The notes under the pieces were generated by a model, which saw nothing but the letters and a program-made list of their open reading frames with translations, did no database searches and was not told the DNA's origin. This document shows, piece by piece, positions 48,193-59,289 of a stretch of 64,000 bases of DNA. Made by a program: the position numbers and the translations under genes. The stretch is from Pohlia nutans (taxonomy: Eukaryota; Streptophyta; Bryopsida; Bryales; Mniaceae): the NCBI GenBank assembly GCA_022496805.1, contig CM040107.1, positions 16,107,501 through 16,171,500 of the forward strand, in the 5' to 3' direction. Position 1 is the stretch's first letter. Every line of letters begins with the position of its first letter.

Positions 48193-50427
48193 TCAGTCGT
48201 GGACGTCGCTAGAGTCCTGGGTCATGCCTGGCGAGCGGATATCGGGAGGCATTCCTGAGAAGTCGAACCCCAGAGAGTGTGGTGAAGAGATTACTGGTAA
48301 GTCGACTGAGGTGTTGTCGACCGATGGTGTAGGTGCTGTCGTCATCAGGTCGGGTGCTAGGGGCTGCTGATCCTGCAGCTGCTGTGGAGAAGGAGGGTGT
48401 GGAGCTGCTGGATGCTGTTGCACCGTGTCTTGAAGGTTGACTGGCGGTGGCTGCTGGTCTTGTTGCTGGTGATCGCGATCCTCGTCTTCATTGGTCGACT
48501 CGCTGTCGTCTTCGTCGTCGTCCTCACTTAACTTGACGTCGGTAGTCAAGACCTCGTCGTCGTCAGTCGACATGTTCTCCCAAAGCGAATGGTCGGGTTC
48601 GAGGTGGCTCGTATTCTTCTCTTCGTCTTCGTCGACTGCTGGAATCTCCAAGTCCGGGTGGTCGAGCTGAAGTTGGTCGAGTTGCCTGCGGTACATGTTG
48701 AGCTGGTGGCGGTCGGTGCTGAGGGTGTGCTTGAGAACCTTGATACGGTTTCTTGACTTGAGTCGGAGTCGGTACTTGCGCGCTCGAAGTTTGTGTAACT
48801 GCAGCTCCCGACTTGCGAATTGGCGGGACTTCTCCTCGTTGTCTTGGAGTAGTAGGTCGAGTCGGTTGTTGGAGTCGCCTATGTCCCTCCGAGATTACTG
48901 AAGAGTGAGCTGGGTTGCTGCTACCTCGGCTCGTGCCGCTCCGATTTTGTTTCGTGCTACCACGAGCTCGCTCTGGTGTTTCTGTTCCTGCTGTCGACTG
49001 CTGTGGAGGTCGGCTTCTAGCTGGGCTAGTCTGTTGTCGGTCTGACTCTTCTCCTCCGTGACGGTGGTGAGAGTAGTATGGAGTCTTGCCAGTTCGTTAG
49101 TGAGGTTGTCGACCTGTTGCTTGTATGTTGTGGAGTCCTTGGTCAATCGACTACTCTCCAATTGGTGGCGGTCAAGCTCGGCTTGAAGGGTGGTTTTTGC
49201 TTGAACCGCCTCAAACAAGAGGAGGTTCACTCGGGAGCCGACATCCTCGAGTCGACCTACTGCTCCTTGGACGTCCTCCGGGCGCTGGCGCCAATGCATT
49301 GCTAGTGTAGTGGCTCGTGATGTTGGTGAGTCGGGTGCGGGTCGATTGACCCTGGGTGATGGCGGAGGTCGAGTCGTGGGGGAGACGGGTGGTGGTTGGC
49401 AAAATTCGCCGGTTGGTGCCGCTCCATATGCCGCTTCGAGGTTGAGCGGCGCGAAGTCGGATAGAGAAGGTGGAGGTGTGTCCGGGATGGGTGTCTCACT
49501 TGGCATTGGTGGTGGAGTCAACTGGGCCTCGCTGTCGGATGAAGTCAGGTCGACCTGTCGAGGTACAATCTGACTCAATGGGGTGAGTTTACCTCGCTTG
49601 GCACGCTTCTCTTGTCGCACCTGGTCCCACTTGCGTGCGTGTCAGGAGCGTGTCTCCCTTCGCTCTGCGGTCGGTTGACTCCCGGTGGGGGCGGGCGGTG
49701 CTACTGGGTCGGGTGTGGTTTTTCGACTAGGGGGTCGAGCAGTCGATGTTTGGCCTAGGTCGACTGGTCGGGGCGGCCGAACATGGTCCTTCGAGGTGCG
49801 TTCAGCTCCCAGCCCGCCTTGGAAAACGATGTAGTCGGGTCCTCGGGAGCTGTTTTCCGAGTTCTCCGACTGTCGACGTCGGTCTTCGGTGTTCTGCTGG
49901 GCAACTGTTTGATGTGCATACTCCTCGTCAGTGCTAGGAAAATAGGATTCAAGGAGGACGTCTAATACCTCGGCTGAAGGGCAAATTGTGGTCTTCGTGG
50001 TTTGCATCGCCTTGATGTCGATGGCGATCGAGTTGAACACCCATGTCGCCCAATCCCATTGCATGGCGCGGTCGATCAGGGCCTCGACTGTGCACACTAC
50101 GTCGAGCATTTCCTTGCTGATGTAGGTCGTCTTGCGTTTGAACCCGAGGCCTTGAATGAATGCCGTCAGTCGCCTGTGGTGTTCGGGTTTGCAGTGGCAG
50201 ATGCTGTAGCCCTCAGCAGTCTTGCCGGCTGCAGAATATTCTTCTAACCGACCCGGTGGGTACTCCGCAGGGTCGATTGGCTGGATAGTTATGCCAAATG
50301 GTAGTTTGAAAACCTCGTGAATCACAGTCGGGTCGACTGTGACTGTATGTGTGCGGACTCGCGCGGTGATCGACTTGTTGGGGAGGTCGACTATCGCAGC
50401 GTTGACGAACTCCTCGATCAGCTCCAT
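48193..50427 (-). pseudogene. Zone E coiled-coil protein with plant-mobile-domain-like N-terminus, two in-frame stops
   Basis: A single frame of 745 codons from ATG 50427 to 48193, broken only by TGA at 49642-49644 and TAA at 48895-48897. The N-terminus (SITARVRTHTVTVDPTVIHEVFKLPFGI ... ALIDRAMQWDWATWVFNSIAID) resembles the plant mobile-domain / putative plant transposon protein group. A Pro/Ser/Thr-rich linker follows (TPPPMPSETP), then a long coiled coil (LESSRLTKDSTTYKQQVDNL ... RLAQLEADLHSS), a basic helix (RARKYRLRLKSRNRIKVLKH) and an acidic Gln/Pro-rich tail. Both stops are one C-to-T step from Arg or Gln codons. Its sequence is dense in GTCGAC. The gene at 52.7-54.6 kb has the same plan. 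A nucleic-acid-binding accessory or gag-like role is inferred only. Confidence 0.6.
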
Positions 50428-50613
50428 GCGTGGCGCGCGTTGAGGGTTGTCCGAGTCAAGTGCTACAAAGTGTAAAACGCCGATCGCCTTAATGAAATCG
50501 GCCTCGGTCGTGTGTTCAGCGGCCGGGTTACAATTGGAGCAACATGGAGCTCTATCTCCACGTGGTCAAGTTCAATTTCAATCAAACATGCTGTTGAACC
50601 TATGGTTTGAAGT

Positions 50614-52057
50614 GATAGAAGAGGTTAGAGATCCCGCCTATTCCTAAAGTGAGGAGCCCAGCCAAGCGAAAGACAGCACTTTCGGGAGGAGAAGCGGGGA
50701 CCAGCCGGCCCGGACTTTCGTTGCACCCGGAAGAGAGGGAGATGGCTCAATCGGATAGAAGGGAGCTGCCAAAGACACGTCAACCGAACAGAGGCAGCGT
50801 CCGGGAAGAGCTCAGAAAGGAGAGGGAAGACCCGGTGCGACCGAGTGGAGCCAGCGCGAATCCGGACTTGAGGACGAAGAGGAGAGAAGACCGCCCGGAG
50901 GGAGGTCGACCGGGTGGTGTCAGGCCGCAAAGGGAGGAGCGGCAGGAAAGGAGAAAGGACCCGGTGGTAGGCCGACCGGGTGGGGCATGACCTCGACAGG
51001 AGATGAGGACAAAGCGAAGGGAGGACCCGGAAGAAGAACAATTGGAGGAGGAATCACCGCAGCCGAAGCTGACCCGGAAGAAGAGGGTGGATCCGGCAGC
51101 GGGTTCTAAACCGGACGGGGGAGGTCCTTCCCAAACGCGTTCTCAGGAGCAGCCGGTAGCAGGTTTTGGACCGGAGGAGGAACGTCCTTCCGAGGTGCGT
51201 CCACGGGAGCAGCCCGTAGCGGAGTCCAGACCGAAGGAAGGGGGTCATTCCCAAGTATGTCCCTAGGGGCAGCCGGATCGGAAGAGGAAGCTGATCATCA
51301 CGCCTGACGGGGCGGAGGATCCGGATATCCAGAAGACCACTCTTCGGAAGAAGAAGGGTCAAGCCCGGAGGAAGACCACTCCTTTGAACAATTGGAAGGC
51401 TCGTTCCAAGGAGGCAGAAGATGGAGGGGACGATTGGGAGGAGTCCGGGGACGAGGGAGACCGGGAGCAGGGACCAACCGTGCGAGAAGAGCGAGTTCGG
51501 GAAGCAGGACCATCCGAAGAGGCACAGAATGAGGAGGAGGCTCCACTCGCGGTAGAGGACATCCTCTTGACGACCGAGGTAGCCCTGGACCTGGTGACAG
51601 AGAAATACGCCGCTTTGTTCGCTGCGCTACGGGAGGTAGGCAACCTCCTCCGGACCGATGACGTGTTGGAGTACCCGGAGCTGATCCGGAAGCTCCAGAA
51701 GAAGCTCCACAAGAGCCGGGAGAAGGTGAGCGAGGCGGCCATCCTTGTACTTGACCAGCAGGAACACCTGCGCCGGAAGTCGGAGTACATCGAGAAGATG
51801 GAAGCTCATATCCGGACGAAGGAGCAGCACATCCGAGGGCAGGAGGAGACCATCCGGTGCGTGGGGGAGATAAGCCGGCAGTGCATCACAAAGGTGGTGC
51901 ACTTATTTCAACTCGGAGGGGAGGTACAGATGAAAGCCGGCTGTACGATCAAAAGATCATCCAGCCGGGATTGGAGGGAGCAGCCCCGATGAAGAACGTT
52001 GTCCGGGAGTACTCGGAAAAGGTAGAGGCCTTATTCGTGGAGTTCCGGTCGTTGGCG
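50614..52057 (+). repeat. Left arm of 1.44 kb inverted duplication
   Basis: Reverse complement of 52640-54083 with high identity. It starts abruptly in zone E sequence at AGAAGAGGTTAGAG, within the body of the zone F gene, and ends after GAGTTCCGGTCGTTGGCG. It holds a plus-strand copy of most of that gene (50649-51992 in one frame) with stops TGA (50988-50990) and TAG (51264-51266), both also present in the right arm. Confidence 0.9.
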
Positions 52058-52639
52058 GAACAGATGACGACGGAGAGCTGTCGTAGCACTTGGTAATAAA
52101 TACTCCCGTAGAGGGCACTTTTTCGTATTAAGAATGCTCGTAGAGGTGATTTTCAGGTTATCGTTCCGCGGAGACTCTGTGAAGTGGGATGTTTCCGGAA
52201 ACTGAGCCAGATTGGTGACTGCTCTCTTCCGGTCACCAATTAACTCTCTTTTTCCCTACTAAAACCGGATCTTCCCTACTGACTGATCCAGCTATGGCTA
52301 GATCCAGTTTCTGTCCGAGTTGGAAGCTTAATCAATCCTACTCCACCCGGTCTAACCTAACTACTAAGTCCCGTTTTTCCCTTAACCTTTGTTTTCCCTG
52401 AGAGGGTTCTCCATTTTCATTTTTAAGGATACTGGATTAAAAGTCACACCCTCCCCTACTGATTTCTGTGACGGGGAATTTGCCACCTCCCAATTCTCCT
52501 AACTCAACTCCCTAGTCTGGGTTTTCCCCGGATTGCTGTTCAACTATAGACTTATCCCAAACCTAGAGCCGGTCACACAAGCGCAACTCGGTTTCCCCCT
52601 TCTCTCCAATATACTACAACGACTTGCTAACCGCAATAA
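52058..52639. other. 582 bp spacer between inverted arms
   Basis: The left part continues the plus-strand copy for a few codons (EQMTTESCRSTW, stop near 52095), then resembles 3' untranslated sequence. The right part is unrelated at the arm edge. The spacer would be the loop of a hairpin transcript. Confidence 0.6.
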
Positions 52640-54083
52640 CGCCAACGACCGGAACTCTACCAATAAGGCCTCCACCTTTTCCCAGTACTCCCGGACAACG
52701 TTCTTCATCAGGGCTGCTCCCTCCAATCCTGGCTGGGTGATCTTTTGATCGTACAACCGGCCTTCATCTGTACCTCCCCTCCGAGTTGAAATAAGTGCAC
52801 CACCTTTGTGATGCACTGCCGGCTTATCTCCCCCACGCACCGGATGGTCTCCTCCTGCCCTCGGATGTGCTGCTCCTTCGTCCGGATATGAGCTTCCATC
52901 TTCTCGATGTACTCCAACTTTCGGCGCAGGTGTTCCTGCTGGTCAAGTACAAGGATGGCCGCCTCGCTCACCTTCTCCCGGCTCCTGTGGAGCTTCTTCT
53001 GGAGCTTCCGGATCAGCTCCGGGTACTCCAACACGTCATCGGTCCGGAGGAGGATGCCTACCTCCCGTAGCGCAGCGAACAAAGCGGCGTATTTCTCCGT
53101 CACCAGGTCCAGGGCTACCTCGGTCGTCAAGAGGATGTCCTCTACCACAAGTGGAGCCTCCTCCTCATCCTGTGCCTCTCCGGATGGTCCTGCTTTCCGA
53201 ACTCGCTCTTCTCGCACAATTGGTCCCTGCTCCCGGTCTCCCTCGTCCCCGGACTCCTCCCAATCGTCCCCTCCATCTTTTGCCTCCTTGGAACGAGCCT
53301 TCCAGTTGTTCAAAGGAGTGGTCTTTTTCCGGGCTTGACCCTTCTTCTTCCGAGGAGTGGTCTTCTGGATATCCGGATCCTCCGCCCCGTCAGGCGTGAC
53401 GATCAGCTTCCTCTTCCGATCCGGCTACCCCTAGGGACATACTTGGGAATGACCCCCTTCCTTCGGTCTGGACTCTGCTATGGGCTGCTCCCGTGGACGC
53501 ACCTCGGAAGGACGTTCCTCCTCCGGTCCAAAACCTGCTACCGGCTGCTCCTGAGAACGCGTTTGGGAAGGACCTCCCCCGTCCGGTTTAGAACCCGCTG
53601 CCGGATCCACCCTCTTCTTCCGGGTCAGCTTCGGCTGCGGTGATTCCTCCTCCAATTGTTCTTCTTCCGAGTCCTCCCTTCGCTTTGTCCTCATCTCCTG
53701 TCGAGGTCATGCCCCACCCAATTGGCCTACCTCTGGGTCCTTTCTCCTTTCCTGCTGCTCCTCCCTTTGCGGCCTGACACAAACCGGTTGACCTCCCTCC
53801 GGGCGGTCTTCTCTCCTCTTCGTCCTCAAGTCCGGATTCGCGCTGGCTCCACTCGGTCGCACCGGGTCTTCCCTCTCCTTCCTGCGCTCTTCCCGGACGC
53901 AACCTCTGTCCGGTTGACGTGTCTTTGGCAGCTCCCTTCTATCCGGTTGAGCCATCTCCATCTCTTCCGGGTGCAACGAAGTTCCGGGCCGGCTGGTCCT
54001 TGCTTCTCCTCCTGGAAGTGCTGTCTTCCGCTTGGCTGGGCTCCTCACCCCAGGAATAGGCGGGATCTCTAACCTCTTCTTCT
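52640..54083 (-). repeat. Right arm of 1.44 kb inverted duplication
   Basis: Reverse complement of 50614-52057. This arm is continuous with the upstream part of its gene (54083-54587), so it is the source copy and the left arm is the partial copy. An extra TAG (CAG in the left arm) appears at about 53425-53427, showing mutation after duplication. Confidence 0.9.
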
Positions 54084-54587
54084 CCTCTTTCGTCATGCAC
54101 CCATTCTTCTCGTACAGGTGGTAGAGAAACGGAACCAGCGCACATCCTTTCTTGTTCCAGTATTCTTGGCCATCTTCTAGGTGTTTCGGTGCACCAAATA
54201 CGCCCAGTTGATCTGCTTCCAGCGGAGTAGCGCGGATAGGATGCCCCTCGCCAGGGTAACCGTGAGGGTGGTGGGCTTCTCCGGGTTGAGGATGGGCACC
54301 ACGTTTTCGAGCAGCCATTGCTCCCGGGGATTCTTACAATCTGCCACGTTGAATCCGTCGTGATCCGAGAAGAAGATGAAGCGCTCCTTCACCCAGTCCG
54401 TGTCTCCCTTGCTGCCCGGTTCCAAGTACTCGCTCGTATCCAGGAAGTCGTTTATGGCGCGCCAATGCTCCCGGGTCCAATTTTTATGCTTCGCGCGAAT
54501 GGTCGACCGGAAGGCAGACTCCATAGCTTCGCCCTTAATTTCTCCCAACGTCCTGGCATCTTGCACATCCCACACCTTGCCAAACAA
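52708..54587 (-). pseudogene. Zone F coiled-coil protein with plant-mobile-domain-like N-terminus, disrupted
   Basis: The first block (54587-54177) reads FGKVWDVQDARTLGEI ... NWTREHWRAINDFLDT ... LLRWKQINWAYLVHRN, like the plant mobile-domain / transposon protein group. A one-base frame change near 54180 leads to EDGQEYWNKKGCALVPFLYHLYEKNG in the frame that continues to 52708. That frame carries TGA at 53707-53709, TAG at 53431-53433 and another TAG just after. Charged Arg/Glu/Pro repeats follow, then a coiled coil (LIRKLQKKLHRSREKVSEAAILVLDQQEHLRRK). An upstream in-frame TGA near 54588 follows KNLKTIGWF, so the true start may lie further out. The plan matches the zone E gene. CCGGA words are dense in both strands. 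Confidence 0.6.
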
Positions 54588-55342
54588 TCAGAACCACCCG
54601 ATTGTCTTCAGGTTCTTGAGCGGGTCCCCAAAGTCCCCGGAGTGCTGCGGAATGTCGGAAAGTATCCTCTTCTCCGTGATTTTGGACCTGGTCTCCCTGT
54701 GCGCTATAGTTGCTCCCTCTGGAGGCGCTTCCCCACTCCTCCGTGAATGGCGCGTCTCTCACTCCGGATGCGCCGTCTCTGTCTCCCATAAATTGCGCAC
54801 TTCTCTCTCCGGACGCGCTCTCTTCCGCTTCCGTGATGCGCGCCTGACCCACTGATGTCCTCACGCCTTACTCCCAGGGTGGACTATCACTCCCGTCCGC
54901 AAACTCTGCCTAATATCCTAACGCTCACTCTCCGGGTGCTCGCCCTTCTCCAACTCCAACTGGACACTGTTCTCTCTCTGCGGGCGCTCAATTTCCCTAA
55001 CTCCGGAGCGCCGAATTTCCTCAAATGCCGGTCGCTCACTGCTTTCTCCCCCTGGACGCGCAATGGAAACCCTAACACTCTACGGAAATGCAAAAGAGGG
55101 TGCGCGAGGCGGGCTGGAGGAACCGGGAGAAATGAATAGTGAGCTACCCAATTTAAGGCGGCCCAATTCAAATCCCGAATCGTGGCCGGGTCCGTTAAGG
55201 GCCCGTCCTCCGACATCCGGTTTTCCATCCGGTTTCCCATCCGGTCCGCTGCCATTCCTAGTTTTAAAGCAAACACTTAAGCGCGCACGAGAGCACCTGT
55301 CTCTCGAAATAAATGAAAAGGCCAGCATGAACGCTACTTCTC
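54588..55342. other. 5' flank of zone F gene, degenerate CTCCGGA-rich repeats
   Basis: Short degenerate repeats with CTCCGGA and GCGC words (for example 54700-55060) precede the gene. Open frames here follow the repeat. I see no independent gene. Confidence 0.45.
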
Positions 55343-56877
55343 TTATTTATGGCTACCTCTTACAGCACTACAAACCCTAATGCCCGTTTTTGAATAAAAC
55401 GAGGTTTGACACTCACCACCTAGCCCCCTGACTGTTTCTCCCTCCACTGGACCTCCTCCCTCTGTACCAGATCCAATACGTGAAGTAGTCTCCTTGGCAG
55501 TGCAAGAAACTCCAACTCCGTCTAAAAACTGTCTGACATATGGCATCACCAAGTCCTTCTCCTCTCCCTGTTCATCATCCAAACAATAGACAAAAGATAG
55601 AAAGGCCTCAGCAAACCTGAGCAGGTACCTAGAGTACCTTGCCTTGTCTTCAAAATTGGCCCAAATCTCCTCCGAGACTTGCTTTTTAGAGGTGGTCAGA
55701 AGGAGCCTGGTCAGTCCCCGAGATACCAGAGTAGGATTGGCCTCAGTTGACTCCACCTGGTGTTGGAGCTGTTGGTTCTCCATAGCTAGTCTGTTAAAGT
55801 CCTTGAATCTAGCGCTCATCTTGGCCTCTTACACCATCCGCCGTATCTTGACCTCCTCGGCCTGTATCCCCTTCTCAGCCCACTCTAGTCGTTCCTTTTG
55901 ATGTTCCTCCATAAGTGCTGCCAACTGCTGCTTTGTCTCGGACAAGGATCCCTTCAGCATGGCACGCTCCTGCTGGCTGTGCTAGAATTGAGCAGTCAAC
56001 TGCCTCAGCCTCCCCTCCAGGCCAAGCTTGGTGCTAATCAACTCCCCATAGCTTGGTCCTGACCTATCCTCCAACTCCTGTAGCATTTTCACCCGTGAAG
56101 CATCCCTCAGTACGACTTGTAACTACTAAACCAACTGATCCAGCCCTTGGTGACTTTGCTCTGGTCCCATGGAGCCACCTATTCTAGCCCTCGAAACTCC
56201 CGTGTTGTCCTTGCTTCTACCTGGTTTGTGGATATCTCCATAGTCGGCGCCTCCAGCGCCTCTTCAACATGCCCCTCGTGCTGTTGATCCTCCAAGACTG
56301 GCTCCTACGGTTACTGAGTCATGGCTAGACTGAAAACCAGAAACTCCTCCGGGCTGGAAGTGTGCTGAACTGGTCATGCCACCTCTCTCACCTGCCTAAG
56401 TTCTAAGGGATGGAAGGTGACCTGAATAGCTTTGCCTACCTTTCTCCCAATCGCAGTCCTTCTCTGGGCCCTGGCAAAGGTGCCTGTGAACTTCCTCCTG
56501 ATGGAGTTCCCTGCAATTGCCTCCTTCATTGTTGGTTCTCGTCGTAGTCCCTTCTCTTGTTCACCTTCTGGTGCCTCTTGAGTGGCCAATGGTGGTTCTT
56601 CTACCACCCTCTGTTGTAGATCCATCTCCTCCTGGTGTATAAGTACATCTGTAGTATGCAGATAGGGGCGAAGGTTGCCCTTCACTCCCTTCGTCCTGGT
56701 GTCTATAGGAATCCTGTTGTTCCTTGCACTTGCGCCCCCCCTAATTCCCAGAACACTCCATTTTGCACTTCTTCCTAGTACTTTTTGCTCCATTTTAGAT
56801 TTTTCTTTTTTATTTTTTTTATTTTTACAGTGTTTTCTTGGCTCATCTATAGCACGCAATTCGCTATTCATAAACAT
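55343..56877 (-). pseudogene. Third coiled-coil gene of the zone E/F type, heavily decayed
   Basis: Two open pieces remain. 56877-56374 is basic (KEAIAGNSIRRKFTGTFARAQRRTAIGRKVGKA). 55819-55343 begins in a coiled coil (FKDFNRLAMENQQLQHQVEST) and continues as EIWANFEDKARYSRYLLRFAEAFLSFVYCLDDEQG. Between them the same strand shows many stops but keeps Gln/Glu-rich coiled-coil character. The order basic/charged linker then coiled coil recalls the genes at 48.2-50.4 and 52.7-54.6 kb. The N-terminal domain is not visible. Confidence 0.45.
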
Positions 56878-58270
56878 ATTTGACTTTAAAAAAACCGGTG
56901 AAAAAGTTCTCTAAAAAACATCAATGTTGTCTTTTTACTATCACTTAAATTGTAAATAAATAATTATTTTAATTATTTTTTATTCTTATCTTTATCTTTT
57001 CTTTTATCTTTTCTTTCATCTTTTTTTTCCAACTTGATTTCTTTCTTGTCTTCTTTCTTGTCTCCCTCTTATCTTTCTTTTGTCTTTCTTCTTGTCTTCC
57101 TTTTTGTCTTCCTTGTCTTTTTTTTCTTCTACTTTTTCTTCAGTTGTGGCCGCTGAACCGGAAACAATGGGAGCAAACCCAAAAAAAAAAAAAAAAAAAA
57201 AAAGTTTTTTTTTTTTTTTTTTTTTTTTTCGGGTTGGCTATGAGGTGCTGCTGAACCCTTAATGGCAGCCGCCAAAAAAAAAAAAAAAAAAAAACTTTTT
57301 TTTTCTTCTTTTGGTTGGCCGTGGGGTGCTGCTAAACTCTAAATGGCGGACGCCCAAAAAAAAAAAAAAAAAGTTTTTTTTTTGACTTTTTTGACTTTTT
57401 TCAAATTTTACTATTTTTAGCCTCTGGGTGCGCGGCCGCACACCCAAAGACCCTCCCATCTCCCTCTCATCTTCTTCTTCTCTCCTCACATATATAGAGG
57501 AGAGGAGAGGGTTGGGAGAGGGAGTGGGAGAATGATAAAAGAGACCCCTCTCCCCTATATATATGAGGAGAGGGGAGAGAGATGGAGAGGAGATGAAGGT
57601 AAAGAGGGAGATGAAGATGGAAAGAGAGATGAAGATGGATAGGGAGATGTAGAGGGAGATTGAAGAGTCTTTGGGTGCGCGGCCGCGCACCCAGAGGCTA
57701 AAAATAGTAAATTTTGGAAAAAGTCAAAAAAGTCAAAGAAAATCTTTTTTTTTTTTTTTTTTTTTTTTGGGCGGCCGCCATTTAGGGTTTAGCAGCACCC
57801 CACGGCCAACCAAAAGAAGAGAAAAAAAGTTTTTTTTTTTTTTTTTTTTTTTATTTTTTTATTTTGCGGCTGCCATTTAGGGTTCAGCAGCACCTCCTAG
57901 CCTACCCGGAAAAAAAAAAAAAAAAAAAAAACTTTTTTTTCTTTTTTTTTTTTTTTTGTGGGTTTGCTTCCATTGTTTCAGGTTCAGCGGCCAAAAACAG
58001 ACAAGGAAGAAAAAAAGGAATAGAAGAAGAAAGACAAGAGGGAGACAAGAGGGAGACAAGAAAGAAGACAAGAAAGAAATCAAGTTGAAAAAGATAAGGA
58101 TAAGAATAAAAAATAATTAAAATAATTATTTGTTTACAATGTAAGGGATTGAAGAAAGACAATAATTGTCGATTTTAAAAAAAAAAAGTTAGACCAAAAA
58201 AATTATGCGCCCGAGAACCAAGTGCATGATTATATGGCCAAGTGCGTAAATAGCGAATTGTGTGTTCTAT
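56845..58270. mobile_element. Foldback-type element, ~700 bp inverted arms
   Basis: The whole segment is a diverged inverted repeat centred near 57557. Paired landmarks: CACGCAATTCGCTATT (left) with the mirror near 58250; ttgtaaataaataattattttaatta with its mirror near 58120; GGCCGCTGAACC with GGTTCAGCGGCC; gaggtgctgctgaaccc and ggggtgctgctaaac with mirrors; and cctctgggtgcgcggccgc with its mirror near 57675-57700. Runs of A directly followed by T interrupt each arm. The centre is a purine/pyrimidine tract. No ORF. It is either a foldback transposon or two head-to-head copies of one repeat. Confidence 0.8.
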
Positions 58271-59289
58271 TTCCTTTGTTTGCACCTCCTCCTTTGAATT
58301 CTCCCTATCGACTTCTCTGTCCTGGACCTTGAGCTCAGAAGCTACTCCAACAATGGAGCTTTGATTTTTTTCTTGTTGTCTGTCCTCATGTTGTCCCTCC
58401 CTTGGCGTTTTGATTTCAGTTGTCTTACTTCGATGCTGCCATCGGTCGTCGCCCGAGCGCTCCTCTTTGCCTCGATTAGGGTAAGCTGTCCAGCTCAGAG
58501 CTTGGTACTTTGCCTTGCCTCGGTCTCAATAGGCTTCGCTCACGCCCCGATGTCCCTCCTTCTTGCCGCTCCACCGTATTGCGCCCTTGTGTAGGTGCTG
58601 CAGTTCGCCCTTGTCCCTGCAATGCACCTCGCCGTCTCTTCTTATCTGCTCTTGTTCTCGGCCTTGGTGTTGGTCTTCCTCCGGCCTTTGTTGTGCTGCT
58701 CGGTCCGCGCCCTTAGCCGTACTTGCTCTACTAGTACTTGTCGCCGTGCTCTCCTCTCTTTCTTCATCCTGATCGTCGCTATCTTGATGTTGTACTCCCT
58801 ACCTTTGTGTTGATGCACTTGTCCTTCGTTTGGCTGTTGCACTTGACCTCCGTCCAGTTGCTGCCTTTCACCTCCATCTGGTTGCTGCCTTTCTTTGACA
58901 GCGTCTCTGAGCTCCGCCAGCGCCCTGCCTCGGTCTGCTTGCTGCCAGCACCTTCTTCCTTCAGCGTCCTCTTCTCTCCTCGTGCACCTGCTTGCCTTGT
59001 TCTCCTTGCATCTCTCGAAAGTAAGGCCGGTGTCTTGGGTTTGGCTAAATATGTGAGCCCGGGATGCCATCCCTGGCCGACCTTTCCGTCCATCTCGGAT
59101 GAATTTTCTTCCATCGCCTTTAACTGCAGGTCTTGATTGGATAAAACTGCCCGACTGAATGGATGTTGTACCTCCTCTTGTTTAATGGGCCGCTCCTCTA
59201 GCTGTCCCATCTTCTTCTCCTTTTTTTTTTTTTTTGTTGGGATGACTTCTAATACTCCACATCCTATTGTTTTTCGCCCTTCCTTCTCT
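58271..59289. other. Decayed 3' region of Ty3/Gypsy element
   Basis: The minus strand has a Lys/Glu/Gln-rich open frame (59318-58779) that may be a degenerate tail of the integrase polyprotein. The plus-strand frames are shadows of its CT-rich complement. No long terminal repeat was identified by eye. Confidence 0.4.

Noticed and set aside
2796..53709. Programmed stop readthrough or RNA editing to explain the in-frame stops
   Set aside because: All three stop codons are used in varied contexts, and frameshifts and other decay accompany many of them. Plant U-to-C editing is organellar. Ordinary decay is simpler.
57080..58162. Short Phe/Lys-rich ORFs
   Set aside because: They are translations of homopolymer A and T runs in the foldback element.
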